Origin: Bacteroidia bacterium
Lineage (GTDB): Bacteria > Bacteroidota > Bacteroidia > Cytophagales > Cyclobacteriaceae
DNA: 64,000 nt
Assembly: GCA_030432655.1 (NCBI GenBank)
Contig: JAUILA010000003.1
Location: 62,001 to 126,000 of the forward strand
Direction: 5' to 3'
Below the pieces are notes generated by a model that saw only the letters and a program-made list of their open reading frames with translations, was not told the origin of the DNA and did not search any database. Positions 28,912 through 38,435 of the stretch are shown here, in pieces (positions within the stretch are counted from its first letter, which is position 1; each line of letters begins with the position of its first letter). The position numbers and the translations under genes are program-made.

Positions 28912-29127
28912 TCATTGAATATTAAATTTCTTTTTTTCTGAGGTCCTGGTTTTACAGGCGGTTGTACAACCACAATTTCCACATGACCTCCTGCCGGCCA
29001 GGACATCCGGATCATTTATATGGTCGTGAAAAACATTCTTCCACATATGCTGAACCAATGCCCAGCCAAGTACAATCAGTACTACGAAGAGAATGGCCGC
29101 CAGGTATGTGAGAATTGTCGTCGTCAT
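28912..29127 (-). CDS. Small membrane protein with four cysteines, NqrM-like
   Basis: 71 residues: one membrane helix (about 5-27) followed by a soluble tail with RRSCGNCGCTTACKTRT, four Cys as C-x2-C-x-C-x3-C, and a basic end. The layout matches NqrM (DUF539), a one-helix protein with a cysteine tail needed to build the Fe site between NqrD and NqrE of Na+-NQR. RnfA and RnfE are the homologues of NqrE and NqrD, and rnfA lies just 12 bases upstream, so an Rnf-specific iron-delivery factor is a reasonable inference. Cys spacing differs from the NqrM I recall, so a related but distinct family is possible. Confidence 0.65.
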   Translation of the reverse strand: MTTTILTYLAAILFVVLIVLGWALVQHMWKNVFHDHINDPDVLAGRRSCGNCGCTTACKTRTSEKKKFNIQ

Positions 29128-29139
29128 TATTCGTTCTGT

Positions 29140-29721
29140 TTAATTACCAAGTCCGGAAAATCCCATAAAAGTCAGGGACAAAATACCCGCGATCAACAAT
29201 GTGATTACGGTACCGCGAACAACTTTCGGAGCCTCCGTGAAGCCCAGTTGCTCCCGCAGGCCGGCCATCAGCACCAGGGCCAGGGTAAACCCGGCTCCGG
29301 CTCCCAGCGCATATACCAGGCTCTGCAGAAAATCATATCCTTTGTTTGTCTGAAAAAGTGCCAGTCCCAGGATCGCACAATTGGTGGTGATCAGCGGAAG
29401 GAATATCCCCAGTGCCCGGAACAGGGCAGGGCTCATTTTCCGGATAAACATTTCCACCAGCTGTACGGTGGATGCGATGACCACGATGTAGCTGATCAGC
29501 TGGAGAAAAGGAGCATTCACGGCCACCAGCAGTGCATGGATCCCATAGGCACACATGGATGATATCAGCATCACAAATGTGACCGCCGCGCCCATCTTGG
29601 AAGCTGTGTCCAGCTTACCGGAAACCCCGAGAAAGGGACAGATGCCCAGGAAGTAGGCCAAAACAAAATTATTGACCAGGCAGGCATTGATAAATATGTA
29701 CCACATCGATTCAGTGTTCAT
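29140..29721 (-). CDS. rnfA: Rnf complex subunit RnfA
   Basis: Integral subunit, 193 residues, six helices. Diagnostic stretches are NNFVLAYFLGICPFLGVSGK at the N-terminus and ITTNCAILGLALF near residue 110, each with the Cys that helps coordinate the intramembrane iron site shared with RnfE. The start overlaps the rnfE stop by 11 bases. Confidence 0.95.
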   Translation of the reverse strand: MNTESMWYIFINACLVNNFVLAYFLGICPFLGVSGKLDTASKMGAAVTFVMLISSMCAYGIHALLVAVNAPFLQLISYIVVIASTVQLVEMFIRKMSPALFRALGIFLPLITTNCAILGLALFQTNKGYDFLQSLVYALGAGAGFTLALVLMAGLREQLGFTEAPKVVRGTVITLLIAGILSLTFMGFSGLGN

Positions 29722-30349
29722 GACGTTCTTTCCTTTCCTTGTATAAATTGAACACCAGTAACCAGATTGCCAGGGTAAAAAACCCTCCGGCGGGCAGGAT
29801 CATGACAATCCAGGCCTGAAAACCTTCCGGGAACACCCGGAGATTGAACAGTGTACCATTACCAAGAATCTCGCGAACTGCACCAAGACAGAAAAGAGCA
29901 ATTACAAAACCAAAGCCCATCCCCAACGCATCCAGCATTGATTTTCCTACGGTATTTTTAGATGCAAAGGCCTCAGCACGACTCAGGATAAGGCAATTGA
30001 CCACGATCAGGGAAATAAAAGCCCCCAGACTTTTGTGAAGGTCCACACTGATCGCCTGGATCGCGTAATCCGTCATGGTTACAAAAGTGGCAATGATGAG
30101 AATGTAGGAAGCAATGCGTACCTGCTTTGGTATAAAATTCCTGAGTGAAGACACCAGGACGTTTGACATAAGCAGTACAAAAGCGGTTGCCAGTCCCATG
30201 GCCAGCGCGTTGATGGCCGTATTCGATACCGCCAGCACGGGACACATGCCCAGTACCTGTACAAATACAGGATTCTCCTTCCACAATCCTTTCAGGAAAG
30301 TGTCCATGGACTGATCCGGCAGGTCGCTATGTTGAATCTTGCTGTTCAT
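29711..30349 (-). CDS. rnfE: Rnf complex subunit RnfE
   Basis: Integral subunit paralogous to RnfA and in inverted topology, 212 residues. The Cys-bearing motifs are VLGMCPVLAVSNTAINAL and LIVVNCLILSRAEAFA. The start overlaps the rnfG stop by 4 bases. Confidence 0.94.
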   Translation of the reverse strand: MNSKIQHSDLPDQSMDTFLKGLWKENPVFVQVLGMCPVLAVSNTAINALAMGLATAFVLLMSNVLVSSLRNFIPKQVRIASYILIIATFVTMTDYAIQAISVDLHKSLGAFISLIVVNCLILSRAEAFASKNTVGKSMLDALGMGFGFVIALFCLGAVREILGNGTLFNLRVFPEGFQAWIVMILPAGGFFTLAIWLLVFNLYKERKERHEH

Positions 30350-31032
30350 TGCTGATCGCTGAATAAATTCATTTCTGCTTTTATTTTCGGGAGAATGACC
30401 GCGGCACTTTCATTGATAATGTTTCCGATTGCCCTGGAGGATATCGTGGCCCCGGTGATCCCGTCTATTTCCCAAGGGTTGGATTTAGTACCGCTCTTTA
30501 CGGTGACCACATCCTGTCTTAAAGCCTCATCAGTCTCGTCCAGTGAGACATCCAGCCCGTTAAAATTCTCCAGGAAAGTGACGTCTTTCTCGATCTTGTC
30601 ACCCAGGCCAGGTGTTTCCTTGCTTTCCAGTACATAAAACCCGACAATCTCCTCCCTGACCGGATCGTACCCGTACAGGATACGAATGACATCCGCATAC
30701 CCCTGACCACTTGCCTCGATGGCAAACCCTTTCAACTGTCCAGCGTCGTTATAACCGGCGAAGATCTGCGGACGGGTCGGGTCCGGAACAGCAGGTTCCG
30801 TGAATTCTCCCTGCGCTGTAAGCTGAAACGCCCGGGTCGAGGAAATATCCGGAACCACCCTGAATATGGCTTCCTGCAGTGCCTGTGCCCGCAACCGGCT
30901 GATCCGTTCACTTGTCCCTTCGTAGGTCAGGACAATCAGCAGGGCACACATGACACCTATACCCACCATGGCAATGAGCATCTTTCTGCTGCCTGCTTCC
31001 TGCGATGCCTGTATGGTCTGTTGTCCGTTCAT
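30346..31032 (-). CDS. rnfG: Rnf complex subunit RnfG (covalent FMN)
   Basis: One N-terminal helix (about 18-38) and a periplasmic FMN-binding domain, 228 residues. The flavinylation motif is DGITGATISSRAIGN, where ApbE attaches FMN to the Thr of GAT. An upstream conserved element is SKETPGLGDKIEKD. No apbE gene lies in the window, so the transferase must be elsewhere. Start overlaps rnfD stop by 4 bases. Confidence 0.94.
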   Translation of the reverse strand: MNGQQTIQASQEAGSRKMLIAMVGIGVMCALLIVLTYEGTSERISRLRAQALQEAIFRVVPDISSTRAFQLTAQGEFTEPAVPDPTRPQIFAGYNDAGQLKGFAIEASGQGYADVIRILYGYDPVREEIVGFYVLESKETPGLGDKIEKDVTFLENFNGLDVSLDETDEALRQDVVTVKSGTKSNPWEIDGITGATISSRAIGNIINESAAVILPKIKAEMNLFSDQQ

Positions 31033-32036
31033 TTCTTTTTGGTTCCGTAAACTCGTGGTTGTATAAGCCGGTCAATTTGCGGGCTTAGCGCGTTGCCAAG
31101 GAGAATGGCGTACATAACGCCCTCGGGGAGACCGCCCCAGATCCTGATTACAACGACAATGGAACCGATAAATATTCCATAGATCACCACACCCGCCTGG
31201 GTAATGGGCGACCCCACCATATCACTGGCCATAAAAACAGCCCCCAGCATAAGTCCGCCGGAAAACAGCATAAATCCCGGGGTCGGATAGACCTCCGGAT
31301 CAACAAGGTTGAGAATTCCGCTCAGAACGAATACCGTAAGCAGAATGGTAAAGGGAATTCTCCAGTTCATCATTTTCCGGACAACAAGATACAGACCTCC
31401 CAGCAGGATCAGTACCGCACTGGTTTCGCCGGTTGAACCGCTTATAAGTCCAAGGGCGAGGTCGGCCGAATCCGTTACCACATGATCAAACTTAAATGCG
31501 CTGAGGGGAGTGGCCCCGGAAGCACCGTCGAATACAGGCTGCGCAAAAGGAAAGGTAAGTACTGATCCCTCGATGGAGGTGAAACGGTTTCCGGCCATGG
31601 CCGGGTACCAGGTGGTGATCGCAATGGGAAAAGCCGCCTGAAGTACCGCCCGGCCCACCAGTGCCGGATTGAACATATTGTAGCCGAGCCCGCCAAAGAT
31701 GAATTTCCCCAGGGCGATTCCGATCACCCCACCGAGAAACGCCATCCAGAGCGGGAAGGCCGGGGGCAGGGTAAGACCGAGCAGTATCCCGGTTATTACC
31801 GCCGACCAGTCACCCACTGTAGTTTCTTTTCCTGATAACCTGCAAAGAACATGTTCTGTACTGACGGTTGCGATAACGGCTGAAAGAATTACAAGCAAGG
31901 CATTCAATCCGAATGAAAACACCGCAAAACCCACTACCGGCAACATGGCAATGACCACATTGAGCATGATCACCCCGGTGCTCATTCCACGGGTCAGGTG
32001 TGGCGAGGTGCTGATATTGAGGGTCTTGCTAAGCAT
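31029..32036 (-). CDS. rnfD: Rnf complex subunit RnfD (covalent FMN)
   Basis: Polytopic subunit of 335 residues that is homologous to NqrB, with about nine to ten helices. The flavinylation site is in DGASGATPLSAFK (about residue 180), and GYNMFNPALVGRAVL and MASDMVGSPITQAG are family signatures. It begins 8 bases inside the 3' end of rnfC. RnfD with RnfG forms the route for electrons across the membrane. Confidence 0.95.
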   Translation of the reverse strand: MLSKTLNISTSPHLTRGMSTGVIMLNVVIAMLPVVGFAVFSFGLNALLVILSAVIATVSTEHVLCRLSGKETTVGDWSAVITGILLGLTLPPAFPLWMAFLGGVIGIALGKFIFGGLGYNMFNPALVGRAVLQAAFPIAITTWYPAMAGNRFTSIEGSVLTFPFAQPVFDGASGATPLSAFKFDHVVTDSADLALGLISGSTGETSAVLILLGGLYLVVRKMMNWRIPFTILLTVFVLSGILNLVDPEVYPTPGFMLFSGGLMLGAVFMASDMVGSPITQAGVVIYGIFIGSIVVVIRIWGGLPEGVMYAILLGNALSPQIDRLIQPRVYGTKKK

Positions 32037-33378
32037 CTTCAGATTCCCGTTTCATTTGAATCTTCTTTCGGATAATTGACTTGGACAGCCTGAAATACTG
32101 GACCAGGGGAATATGTGAGGGACACACGTAGGTACACGAGCCACACTCAAAGCAATCCATCAGGTGGAAGGACTCCGCCATCGTCTTGTAATCTTCAAAT
32201 TTTGCCAGTATGCCCAGTTTTGAGGGATTCAGTGATAGCGGGCAGGCATCCACACATTCGCCGCATTTGATACAGGGATACACCTTTTCCGACCGTGTCA
32301 CATCCTTTTCCCGGAATACCACAATCCCGGAAGTTCCTTTGACGATGGAAATATCCAGGTTTGACACGGCCATTCCCATCATGGGCCCTCCCATGTATAC
32401 TTCGCTGAAATCTTCATACACACCTACCTCCTCAAGTACAAACCGGAGTGGTGTTCCGACCGGAATCAGGTAATTACCCTTTTTTATCACCCCTGGTCCC
32501 GTTATGGTTACGACCCGCTCCTGGATGCCGCGGCCATGCGGGAGCAGCCTGCCAATTTCTGCAGAGGTGGCCACATTAACCACCACACATTTAACATCGA
32601 TCGGCAATCCGCCGGACGGGACTTCTCTTCCCAGCAGGGAGGTGATCAGCATTTTTTCCGAGCCCTGGGGATATTTAACCGGGACAACGCGGATAGAAAC
32701 CGGCAGGTCTTCCGGCACCTGCGAAGCAAGGTGATCGGCCGCGTCCTGCTTGTTGGCTTCTATTCCGATAATTACCTTTCCGGCACCTGTAATCTTCAGA
32801 AGATAGCGGATTCCCGTAAATATATCTTCCGCCTGCTCCAGCATCACCCGGTGATCCGTGGTCAGAAAAGGTTCACATTCGATGCCGTTCAGGATTAAAT
32901 ATTCACACTCCTTATCATCCGGAACCTTGAGTTTCACATGGGTGGGAAAAGCAGCCCCGCCAAGTCCGACAATGCCGGCATCCTGTATTGCCTTCAGCAT
33001 TTCCTCCGGGGTTGCCTCCAGCGAAACCGGAGTTCCCTCCATTACTTCCTGACCGGATGACGGAAATGGTTCAATAAAAACACCAGGGATCATTTTGCCG
33101 GAAACCCCCGGCACATTGGCGAGCTTTCTAACCCGGCCCGAAACGGGGGCATGCATTGGCACGGAGACATAGCCATCGGCTTCAGCAATAAGCTGACCCC
33201 GGACCACCTCCTGTCCTTCACGGACAATTGGTTTGGCCGGGGCACCTATGTTCTGGGACAACGGGAGAATGATCAGCGGAGCAAAAGGAAACTGGCGAAT
33301 GCTTAATTTATTCGTCTCCTCCTTATGCTCCGGCGGATGAATTCCGTGTCTGAAGGTATTTTTCTTTACTCCCCACAC
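32029..33378 (-). CDS. rnfC: Rnf complex subunit RnfC
   Basis: NADH/FMN and Fe4S4 subunit, 449 residues. The N-terminal part has a biotinyl-like hammerhead (GAPAKPIVREGQEVVRGQL); the flavin/NADH site includes GIVGLGGAAFPTHVKL; the C-terminal domain has two ferredoxin motifs, CIKCGECVDACPLSLNP and CFECGSCTYVCPSHIP. It lacks the long C-terminal repeats of the enterobacterial protein. The gene starts 2 bases after the PFOR stop, so PFOR and Rnf are on one message. Confidence 0.95.
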   Translation of the reverse strand: MWGVKKNTFRHGIHPPEHKEETNKLSIRQFPFAPLIILPLSQNIGAPAKPIVREGQEVVRGQLIAEADGYVSVPMHAPVSGRVRKLANVPGVSGKMIPGVFIEPFPSSGQEVMEGTPVSLEATPEEMLKAIQDAGIVGLGGAAFPTHVKLKVPDDKECEYLILNGIECEPFLTTDHRVMLEQAEDIFTGIRYLLKITGAGKVIIGIEANKQDAADHLASQVPEDLPVSIRVVPVKYPQGSEKMLITSLLGREVPSGGLPIDVKCVVVNVATSAEIGRLLPHGRGIQERVVTITGPGVIKKGNYLIPVGTPLRFVLEEVGVYEDFSEVYMGGPMMGMAVSNLDISIVKGTSGIVVFREKDVTRSEKVYPCIKCGECVDACPLSLNPSKLGILAKFEDYKTMAESFHLMDCFECGSCTYVCPSHIPLVQYFRLSKSIIRKKIQMKRESEDA

Positions 33379-33380
33379 GG

Positions 33381-36300
33381 CTAGTTGTATTTTTCACCCC
33401 TCTTGATCCATTTTTCAATGTCCTTTTCGCTTCTGTCTGCCGGAAGTCCCGGGTGGATCACCCGTGCCGTACATTTTTCCGCCGCCTTGACCAGGTCACT
33501 GTAGGGTCCGCCGTCCGGATTTTTTATGTAGGCTTTCTTATCGGCATTGTATGCGAAAATATTAGAATTGAGCTTTGTGCATTCATCACAGGCAGTACAC
33601 TCCTCCGTTTCGATCCAGGGCGCCATGTAATCACCCTTTGCTTCGGGAGCCGCTGATTCTGGCTGCTTCGTTGCGGTTCCGTTGCTGGCCGGAGCGGCAC
33701 TTACTGCCGGTACCGCCAGTGAGGCGAGTCCCTCTCCGTTGCCACCTGCAAGCTGCATCAGGCCCTGGGAGATCCTGCCCACCACTTCTGCCCGGATTCT
33801 TCCTTCCATATCCTCTTCTTTTGGCAGTTCAGGTTTATAGCCTGAAATTCCCCTCAGCATGATCCAGAAGTCCCTTCGCTCCTCACATGAATCCACGATC
33901 GTCTTATCGACCAGTACCCTGTTGAGATGCTGACTCCTGTCAACCGCCCAGATGAAGGGGAATTTACCTTCTCTTTCATCTTCAGCAAGTTCAAGGAATT
34001 CAGCCAGCACCACCATATTTTCATTCCAGGTATCCCTTGGCGCTTTCCGGAAATGTTTTCTGAACCGCGCCTCGGTCAGGGCAAAGTCTGCAAATGTCAG
34101 GGCTACTTCCATGGACTTTTCGCGTCCATTCTCCTTGTACTTAAGCTTATACGTCGGCCACAGCTTATCAATGTCCGGGTTTCCGTCCAGGTCAAATGCT
34201 TCCTCGGCTGTTTTGCCGCGGTCAGGATTAAACCGGAAGAGCGGATAGGCACGGGATTCCATGGCCAGTTTCGCCTGGTGTTCACCCATATCATCTCCGA
34301 CACCGTGTTCCGGCTGGCAGGTGGTATAGAGATTGAACAAAGCCGGGCGGCGGGCCATCAGACCATCGATAAACCCTTCGATCATATGACTGGCATTGGC
34401 CAGACTTGACTGCATAACGTAGGTATTCCGGTGGGCCATGCCAATGAGTCCGATTTCCTTGCGTGGTTCAGGCTTGCCCTTCCAAACTTTTCCGAACTGC
34501 GCCATATCCGATACCTGACCGATGAAACCTGAGGTACAGGCTTGTCCGCCGGTATTTGAATACACCTGCGTATCCACCACGATCACTTTGATCGGTTTGC
34601 CGGAAGCCATCATTCTCGACAGGTTCTGGAATCCGATATCGTACATGGCTCCGTCACCACCGAGGGCAACCACAGGCGGACAGAGCTGCCATTCTTCATC
34701 GGTAAACTGATTCCAGTTGAAATAAGTGAAGAAATCGCGCTGTCCGTCTGCTTTGTATTCTCCCTTCAGCTCCAGTTCAGCCTTACGTATCAGTTTAAAT
34801 CCCTCCGCCATCTTGGCCATATGACCTTCGAAAATGCCCATTGCCATCGACGGGGAATCCTGGAACAGGTGATTGGCCCATGGGAACGGATACGGGTTGT
34901 AAGGATAGGTACTTCCCCAAACGGAGGTACATCCTGTGGCATTGGTCATACCCATAGTCGAACGGCCCTGACCGGTGGTGCCGGTGGTATATTTCCACTT
35001 CAACCGCTTCAATCCGCTTAGAATATGGGTCATTTCACGCAGCCATTCCTGATCAATTGGTTCAGATCCGTGCTCCGTTTCCAGCTTCGAGGCGATCCCT
35101 GACATGGTCAGGTCGCTTGTGTTGGTATCGGAAATGATCTTCGACATCATGTCGGTATCCGTCACCTTCACGGTATCAAGCAGGGTCAGCTGAATATGCT
35201 TTTCGAAACGATCGATCAGGTCTTCAAGGTGCTTCACGTGCTTTTTGATCCGCGGCTGCATGAGTGATTCCACGGTTGCCACAAAAAGGTGAACCACCGT
35301 CTTTTCTGAGCAACCCAGGCAGGCCCCGTCGCCACTTGCAAATTTCAGGTAGGCGTCTTTGTTCAGGAGAATGGTTTCCAGCGGACCGATTTTCTCCTCG
35401 AGGTCATCAATGCGGTTATATTTATCCGGTGTATTCGGCAGATCACCCCAGAAGTCCCATTCCCGGCGAAGCCTTGAAATGGTATCTTCGGTCTGGGTTA
35501 TCGGGCGCAGGGCGTCATCCCCGCATACATTTATACATTCCATACAGCCTTTGCAGGAATTCGGATTGATAGTGATGCTGAACAAGCCTCCGTTATTGGG
35601 CTGGTCCTTCTCCATCAGGTCAAAGTATGGCCTGGTCAGGGCGAACTGGAAATCTCCAAGCTCTTCCCTGAACCATTCCATTTCTTCCGCAAAACGTTTA
35701 TCGGATTTATTCTCTTCAATGGCCTGATCAAGCGCATCATTGATCAGGTTGTTTACTGAAGCATCATCGTGAGGCTCCCTGAACAGCTCCCGGATAGCTG
35801 GTTCCATTTTACGAACCTGTTTGGGAAGGAATTCGAGTTTCTCATGATTCTTTTTAACACGTTTGACAACGGTATCCAGCACATCGGACAATTCGCTGAC
35901 CAGTCCGGGGATAGCGGTATCCGGACAAACAGTATAGCAATTGCCACAGGCGGTACAGTTTTCAGGAATCCATTCGGGATGCTCAAACCGGATTCCGGTC
36001 ATATCCCGGAACAGTCCGGTTACGGCCGGCATAACACTCAGCCCGATAAACGGGTCGGTGAGGTTGTCATTGCCCATTCCCTGGACGTAGAAATTTCCGG
36101 TTTGCTCCCAGAAGCGATGGATATCGCTGAGACTGGACTGACTTTTCGGGATATCGCGAATCAGCGACGGTACCGGCAAAGGCGTTTGTCCGTTCGATGA
36201 TGCATTCTCTTTATCGGAAAGCACCTTCTCCTTAATTTCATGAACCTCATCAAAGCCGCGTCTTACCACGCGCATGTTATCATCCACCACGCGCTGACCC

Positions 36301-38312
36301 TTGCTTCCGAACTTATGCTGAACCTGGTCTTCAATAGCTTTGAGCAGCGCCTGTTCGGACATACCAGTTTTCTCCATCAATGGTGACGCCGCGAAAAAGG
36401 CTCCCTGGAAAGCGATACCCTGCATTCTGAGCTGAAGTTCAGGATCCGTAGCTTCTTCCCTGGCAATCCGGAATCCATCGATATAATGGACATGAATCTC
36501 CTTGTCAATAATCAGTTGCTGATATTTACGCGGGATATCGGCCCATACTTCTTCAGGTTTTTTCTTATCACTCTGGATGATAAAACATCCGCCCTTCTTC
36601 AGTCCGGCCAGTGCATTGGTATGCTTGAATACATTGGGATCCGGAGAAAGGACAACGTCCACAAAGTAGTACTCGCAATTGACCCGAATTGGTTCAGGTG
36701 CAGCAGCAAGATAGTAGGTTGTAGGTTGTCCTTTCTTTTCCGAGCCATATTTCGGGTTAGCCTTAATATCATAACCCAGCAGGTCAAACAATGTCATCGC
36801 CAGGTTTTTCCCGGTGGTGATCATTCCCCATCCGCCAATCGAGTGAAAACGCACTGTTACCGCATCCTTTGGCATCAGGTCCGGATTTTCAGTACCGTGA
36901 ACTGCAAGTTCCTTCACTTTTGGATAGGACAATGCTATTGTTTCCTGGTGCGCCCGTTGTTTCGGGCTCAGGGGAGTGTCCCGTATAAAATCGATGGACA
37001 GGTAAAATCTTTTCTTACGTTTCCCGTCCGGGAGCATATTTTCGATTGCCCCGATTATTCCTTCCGGCTGAAGGTCGCGGCTTCCCATCCCGAATGAACC
37101 TGAGAAAAGCGGCGGCAGATCAGCGGAATTATAGGAAGTCAGCTCCGGATAAGGAACGTCTTTCTTATTTGAACCATTCTCCAGACACTTAGTAAGAACC
37201 GACCGTACCTCCCGCATGATCGGGGGATCTTCTGCCAGCGGCTGATCAAGACGCTCGAGGATGGCAACACCTTTCTTTCCCTTGAGAATTTTACCGATCA
37301 TGTCAGCCGGAAATGGCCTGAACATAACCAGGTCAACCACTCCCACTTTGATGCCCCTGGTCTCGCGCAGGTAGTCAGCGACTGCTTCAGCACTGGGGAT
37401 CACACTGCCCTGTCCCAGGATGAGGTAGTCGGCATCCTCTGCGCGGTATGTCATTACCCGGTTGTAGCGACGGCCGGTCAGGGAATAATATTCGTCGAAG
37501 GCCTGATCTGCCAGTTCGCGGATATGATCAAAGAAGAAGGGCCGCTGGGCGGCAACACTCTGCATATAGGAATCCTGGTTCTGAACAATCCCTGCCATCA
37601 CCGGATTATCCACGTCCCAAAGTTCAGGTATCCGGCGGCGGGTATCACCGTAGAGGATCCGCTGGGCCGGGGTCGGTGTATCAATGATATCATCGGGACG
37701 CCCCAGGAATTCACGGATAAGTTCGCGCTCCGGAAGGTCAAGTGATTCGATCAGGTGGGTAGTCAGAAACCCATCCTGAGCGACGATACCCGGATTTAAG
37801 GCAAGTTCCGCGATGCGGTGAGCGATAATATTAAGATCGGCCACATGCTGTGCGTTTTTCGCAAACAATTGAAAAAAGCCGGTATCATCTATGGCATGAT
37901 AGTCATCGTGTCCGGCATGCACATTCAGGGTTGACTTGGTCATTGCCCGTGCCCCGATATTCAGCACATAGGTCAGGCGTTTGCCCACTGCGGCATAGAG
38001 AGACTCGTGCATGTAGGCGATGCCCTGGCCTGACGAAAAATTGGCGGCCCGAAGACCGGTCATGGAAAGGCCTGCGGTTACGGCGGCAGCAGCATGTTCA
38101 CCCTCCGGCTCAATAAATATGAGCGGACGGTCAGAAATATTAAGGTGCCCTTTGGCAGCGGCTTCCGCCCAATATTCACCCATTTGTGTGGACGGGGTAA
38201 TGGGATAAGCACCAGCGGCATCGGAAGATTCTCTTTCACACATAATGGCGGCAGTATTGCCATCCATTGCAACCCGGGCTCCCGGGTATTTAACTTTGTT
38301 TTTCTTATCCAT
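33381..38312 (-). CDS. Giant pyruvate:ferredoxin oxidoreductase with fused C-terminal ferredoxin
   Basis: 1643 residues, against about 1170-1200 for the usual single-chain NifJ. Order of parts: alpha domain (about 1-300, with AGAYPITPSTQMGE, EPEGEHAAAAVTAGLS and FSSGQGIAYMHESLY), domain II with FRPFPADMI, gamma domain (VRFHSIGGWGMITTGKNLA, near 490), a two-cluster ferredoxin insert (CTACGNCYTVCPDTA and CKGCMECINVCGDDA, about 800-940) with long helical spacers, the proximal-cluster motif CLGCSEKT, TPP domain (LGGDGAMYDIG and NTGGQAC, about 1210-1260). After an Ala/Pro-rich linker comes an extra ferredoxin (CTACDECTKLNSN ... EKCTARVIHPG, about 1560-1620). It oxidatively decarboxylates a 2-oxoacid, probably pyruvate; substrate choice is inferred. 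Confidence 0.9.
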   Translation of the reverse strand: MDKKNKVKYPGARVAMDGNTAAIMCERESSDAAGAYPITPSTQMGEYWAEAAAKGHLNISDRPLIFIEPEGEHAAAAVTAGLSMTGLRAANFSSGQGIAYMHESLYAAVGKRLTYVLNIGARAMTKSTLNVHAGHDDYHAIDDTGFFQLFAKNAQHVADLNIIAHRIAELALNPGIVAQDGFLTTHLIESLDLPERELIREFLGRPDDIIDTPTPAQRILYGDTRRRIPELWDVDNPVMAGIVQNQDSYMQSVAAQRPFFFDHIRELADQAFDEYYSLTGRRYNRVMTYRAEDADYLILGQGSVIPSAEAVADYLRETRGIKVGVVDLVMFRPFPADMIGKILKGKKGVAILERLDQPLAEDPPIMREVRSVLTKCLENGSNKKDVPYPELTSYNSADLPPLFSGSFGMGSRDLQPEGIIGAIENMLPDGKRKKRFYLSIDFIRDTPLSPKQRAHQETIALSYPKVKELAVHGTENPDLMPKDAVTVRFHSIGGWGMITTGKNLAMTLFDLLGYDIKANPKYGSEKKGQPTTYYLAAAPEPIRVNCEYYFVDVVLSPDPNVFKHTNALAGLKKGGCFIIQSDKKKPEEVWADIPRKYQQLIIDKEIHVHYIDGFRIAREEATDPELQLRMQGIAFQGAFFAASPLMEKTGMSEQALLKAIEDQVQHKFGSKGQRVVDDNMRVVRRGFDEVHEIKEKVLSDKENASSNGQTPLPVPSLIRDIPKSQSSLSDIHRFWEQTGNFYVQGMGNDNLTDPFIGLSVMPAVTGLFRDMTGIRFEHPEWIPENCTACGNCYTVCPDTAIPGLVSELSDVLDTVVKRVKKNHEKLEFLPKQVRKMEPAIRELFREPHDDASVNNLINDALDQAIEENKSDKRFAEEMEWFREELGDFQFALTRPYFDLMEKDQPNNGGLFSITINPNSCKGCMECINVCGDDALRPITQTEDTISRLRREWDFWGDLPNTPDKYNRIDDLEEKIGPLETILLNKDAYLKFASGDGACLGCSEKTVVHLFVATVESLMQPRIKKHVKHLEDLIDRFEKHIQLTLLDTVKVTDTDMMSKIISDTNTSDLTMSGIASKLETEHGSEPIDQEWLREMTHILSGLKRLKWKYTTGTTGQGRSTMGMTNATGCTSVWGSTYPYNPYPFPWANHLFQDSPSMAMGIFEGHMAKMAEGFKLIRKAELELKGEYKADGQRDFFTYFNWNQFTDEEWQLCPPVVALGGDGAMYDIGFQNLSRMMASGKPIKVIVVDTQVYSNTGGQACTSGFIGQVSDMAQFGKVWKGKPEPRKEIGLIGMAHRNTYVMQSSLANASHMIEGFIDGLMARRPALFNLYTTCQPEHGVGDDMGEHQAKLAMESRAYPLFRFNPDRGKTAEEAFDLDGNPDIDKLWPTYKLKYKENGREKSMEVALTFADFALTEARFRKHFRKAPRDTWNENMVVLAEFLELAEDEREGKFPFIWAVDRSQHLNRVLVDKTIVDSCEERRDFWIMLRGISGYKPELPKEEDMEGRIRAEVVGRISQGLMQLAGGNGEGLASLAVPAVSAAPASNGTATKQPESAAPEAKGDYMAPWIETEECTACDECTKLNSNIFAYNADKKAYIKNPDGGPYSDLVKAAEKCTARVIHPGLPADRSEKDIEKWIKRGEKYN

Positions 38313-38435
38313 GGCAGTGTGTGTTCATATAATTTTAAATTGTTCAGGATGGGAACGTGTGCATACGGACGTGCTGCGGAAAAAAGAATTCTCCCGATTC
38401 AGATATCAGCACTGCACGACATGCAGAAACGCCGT

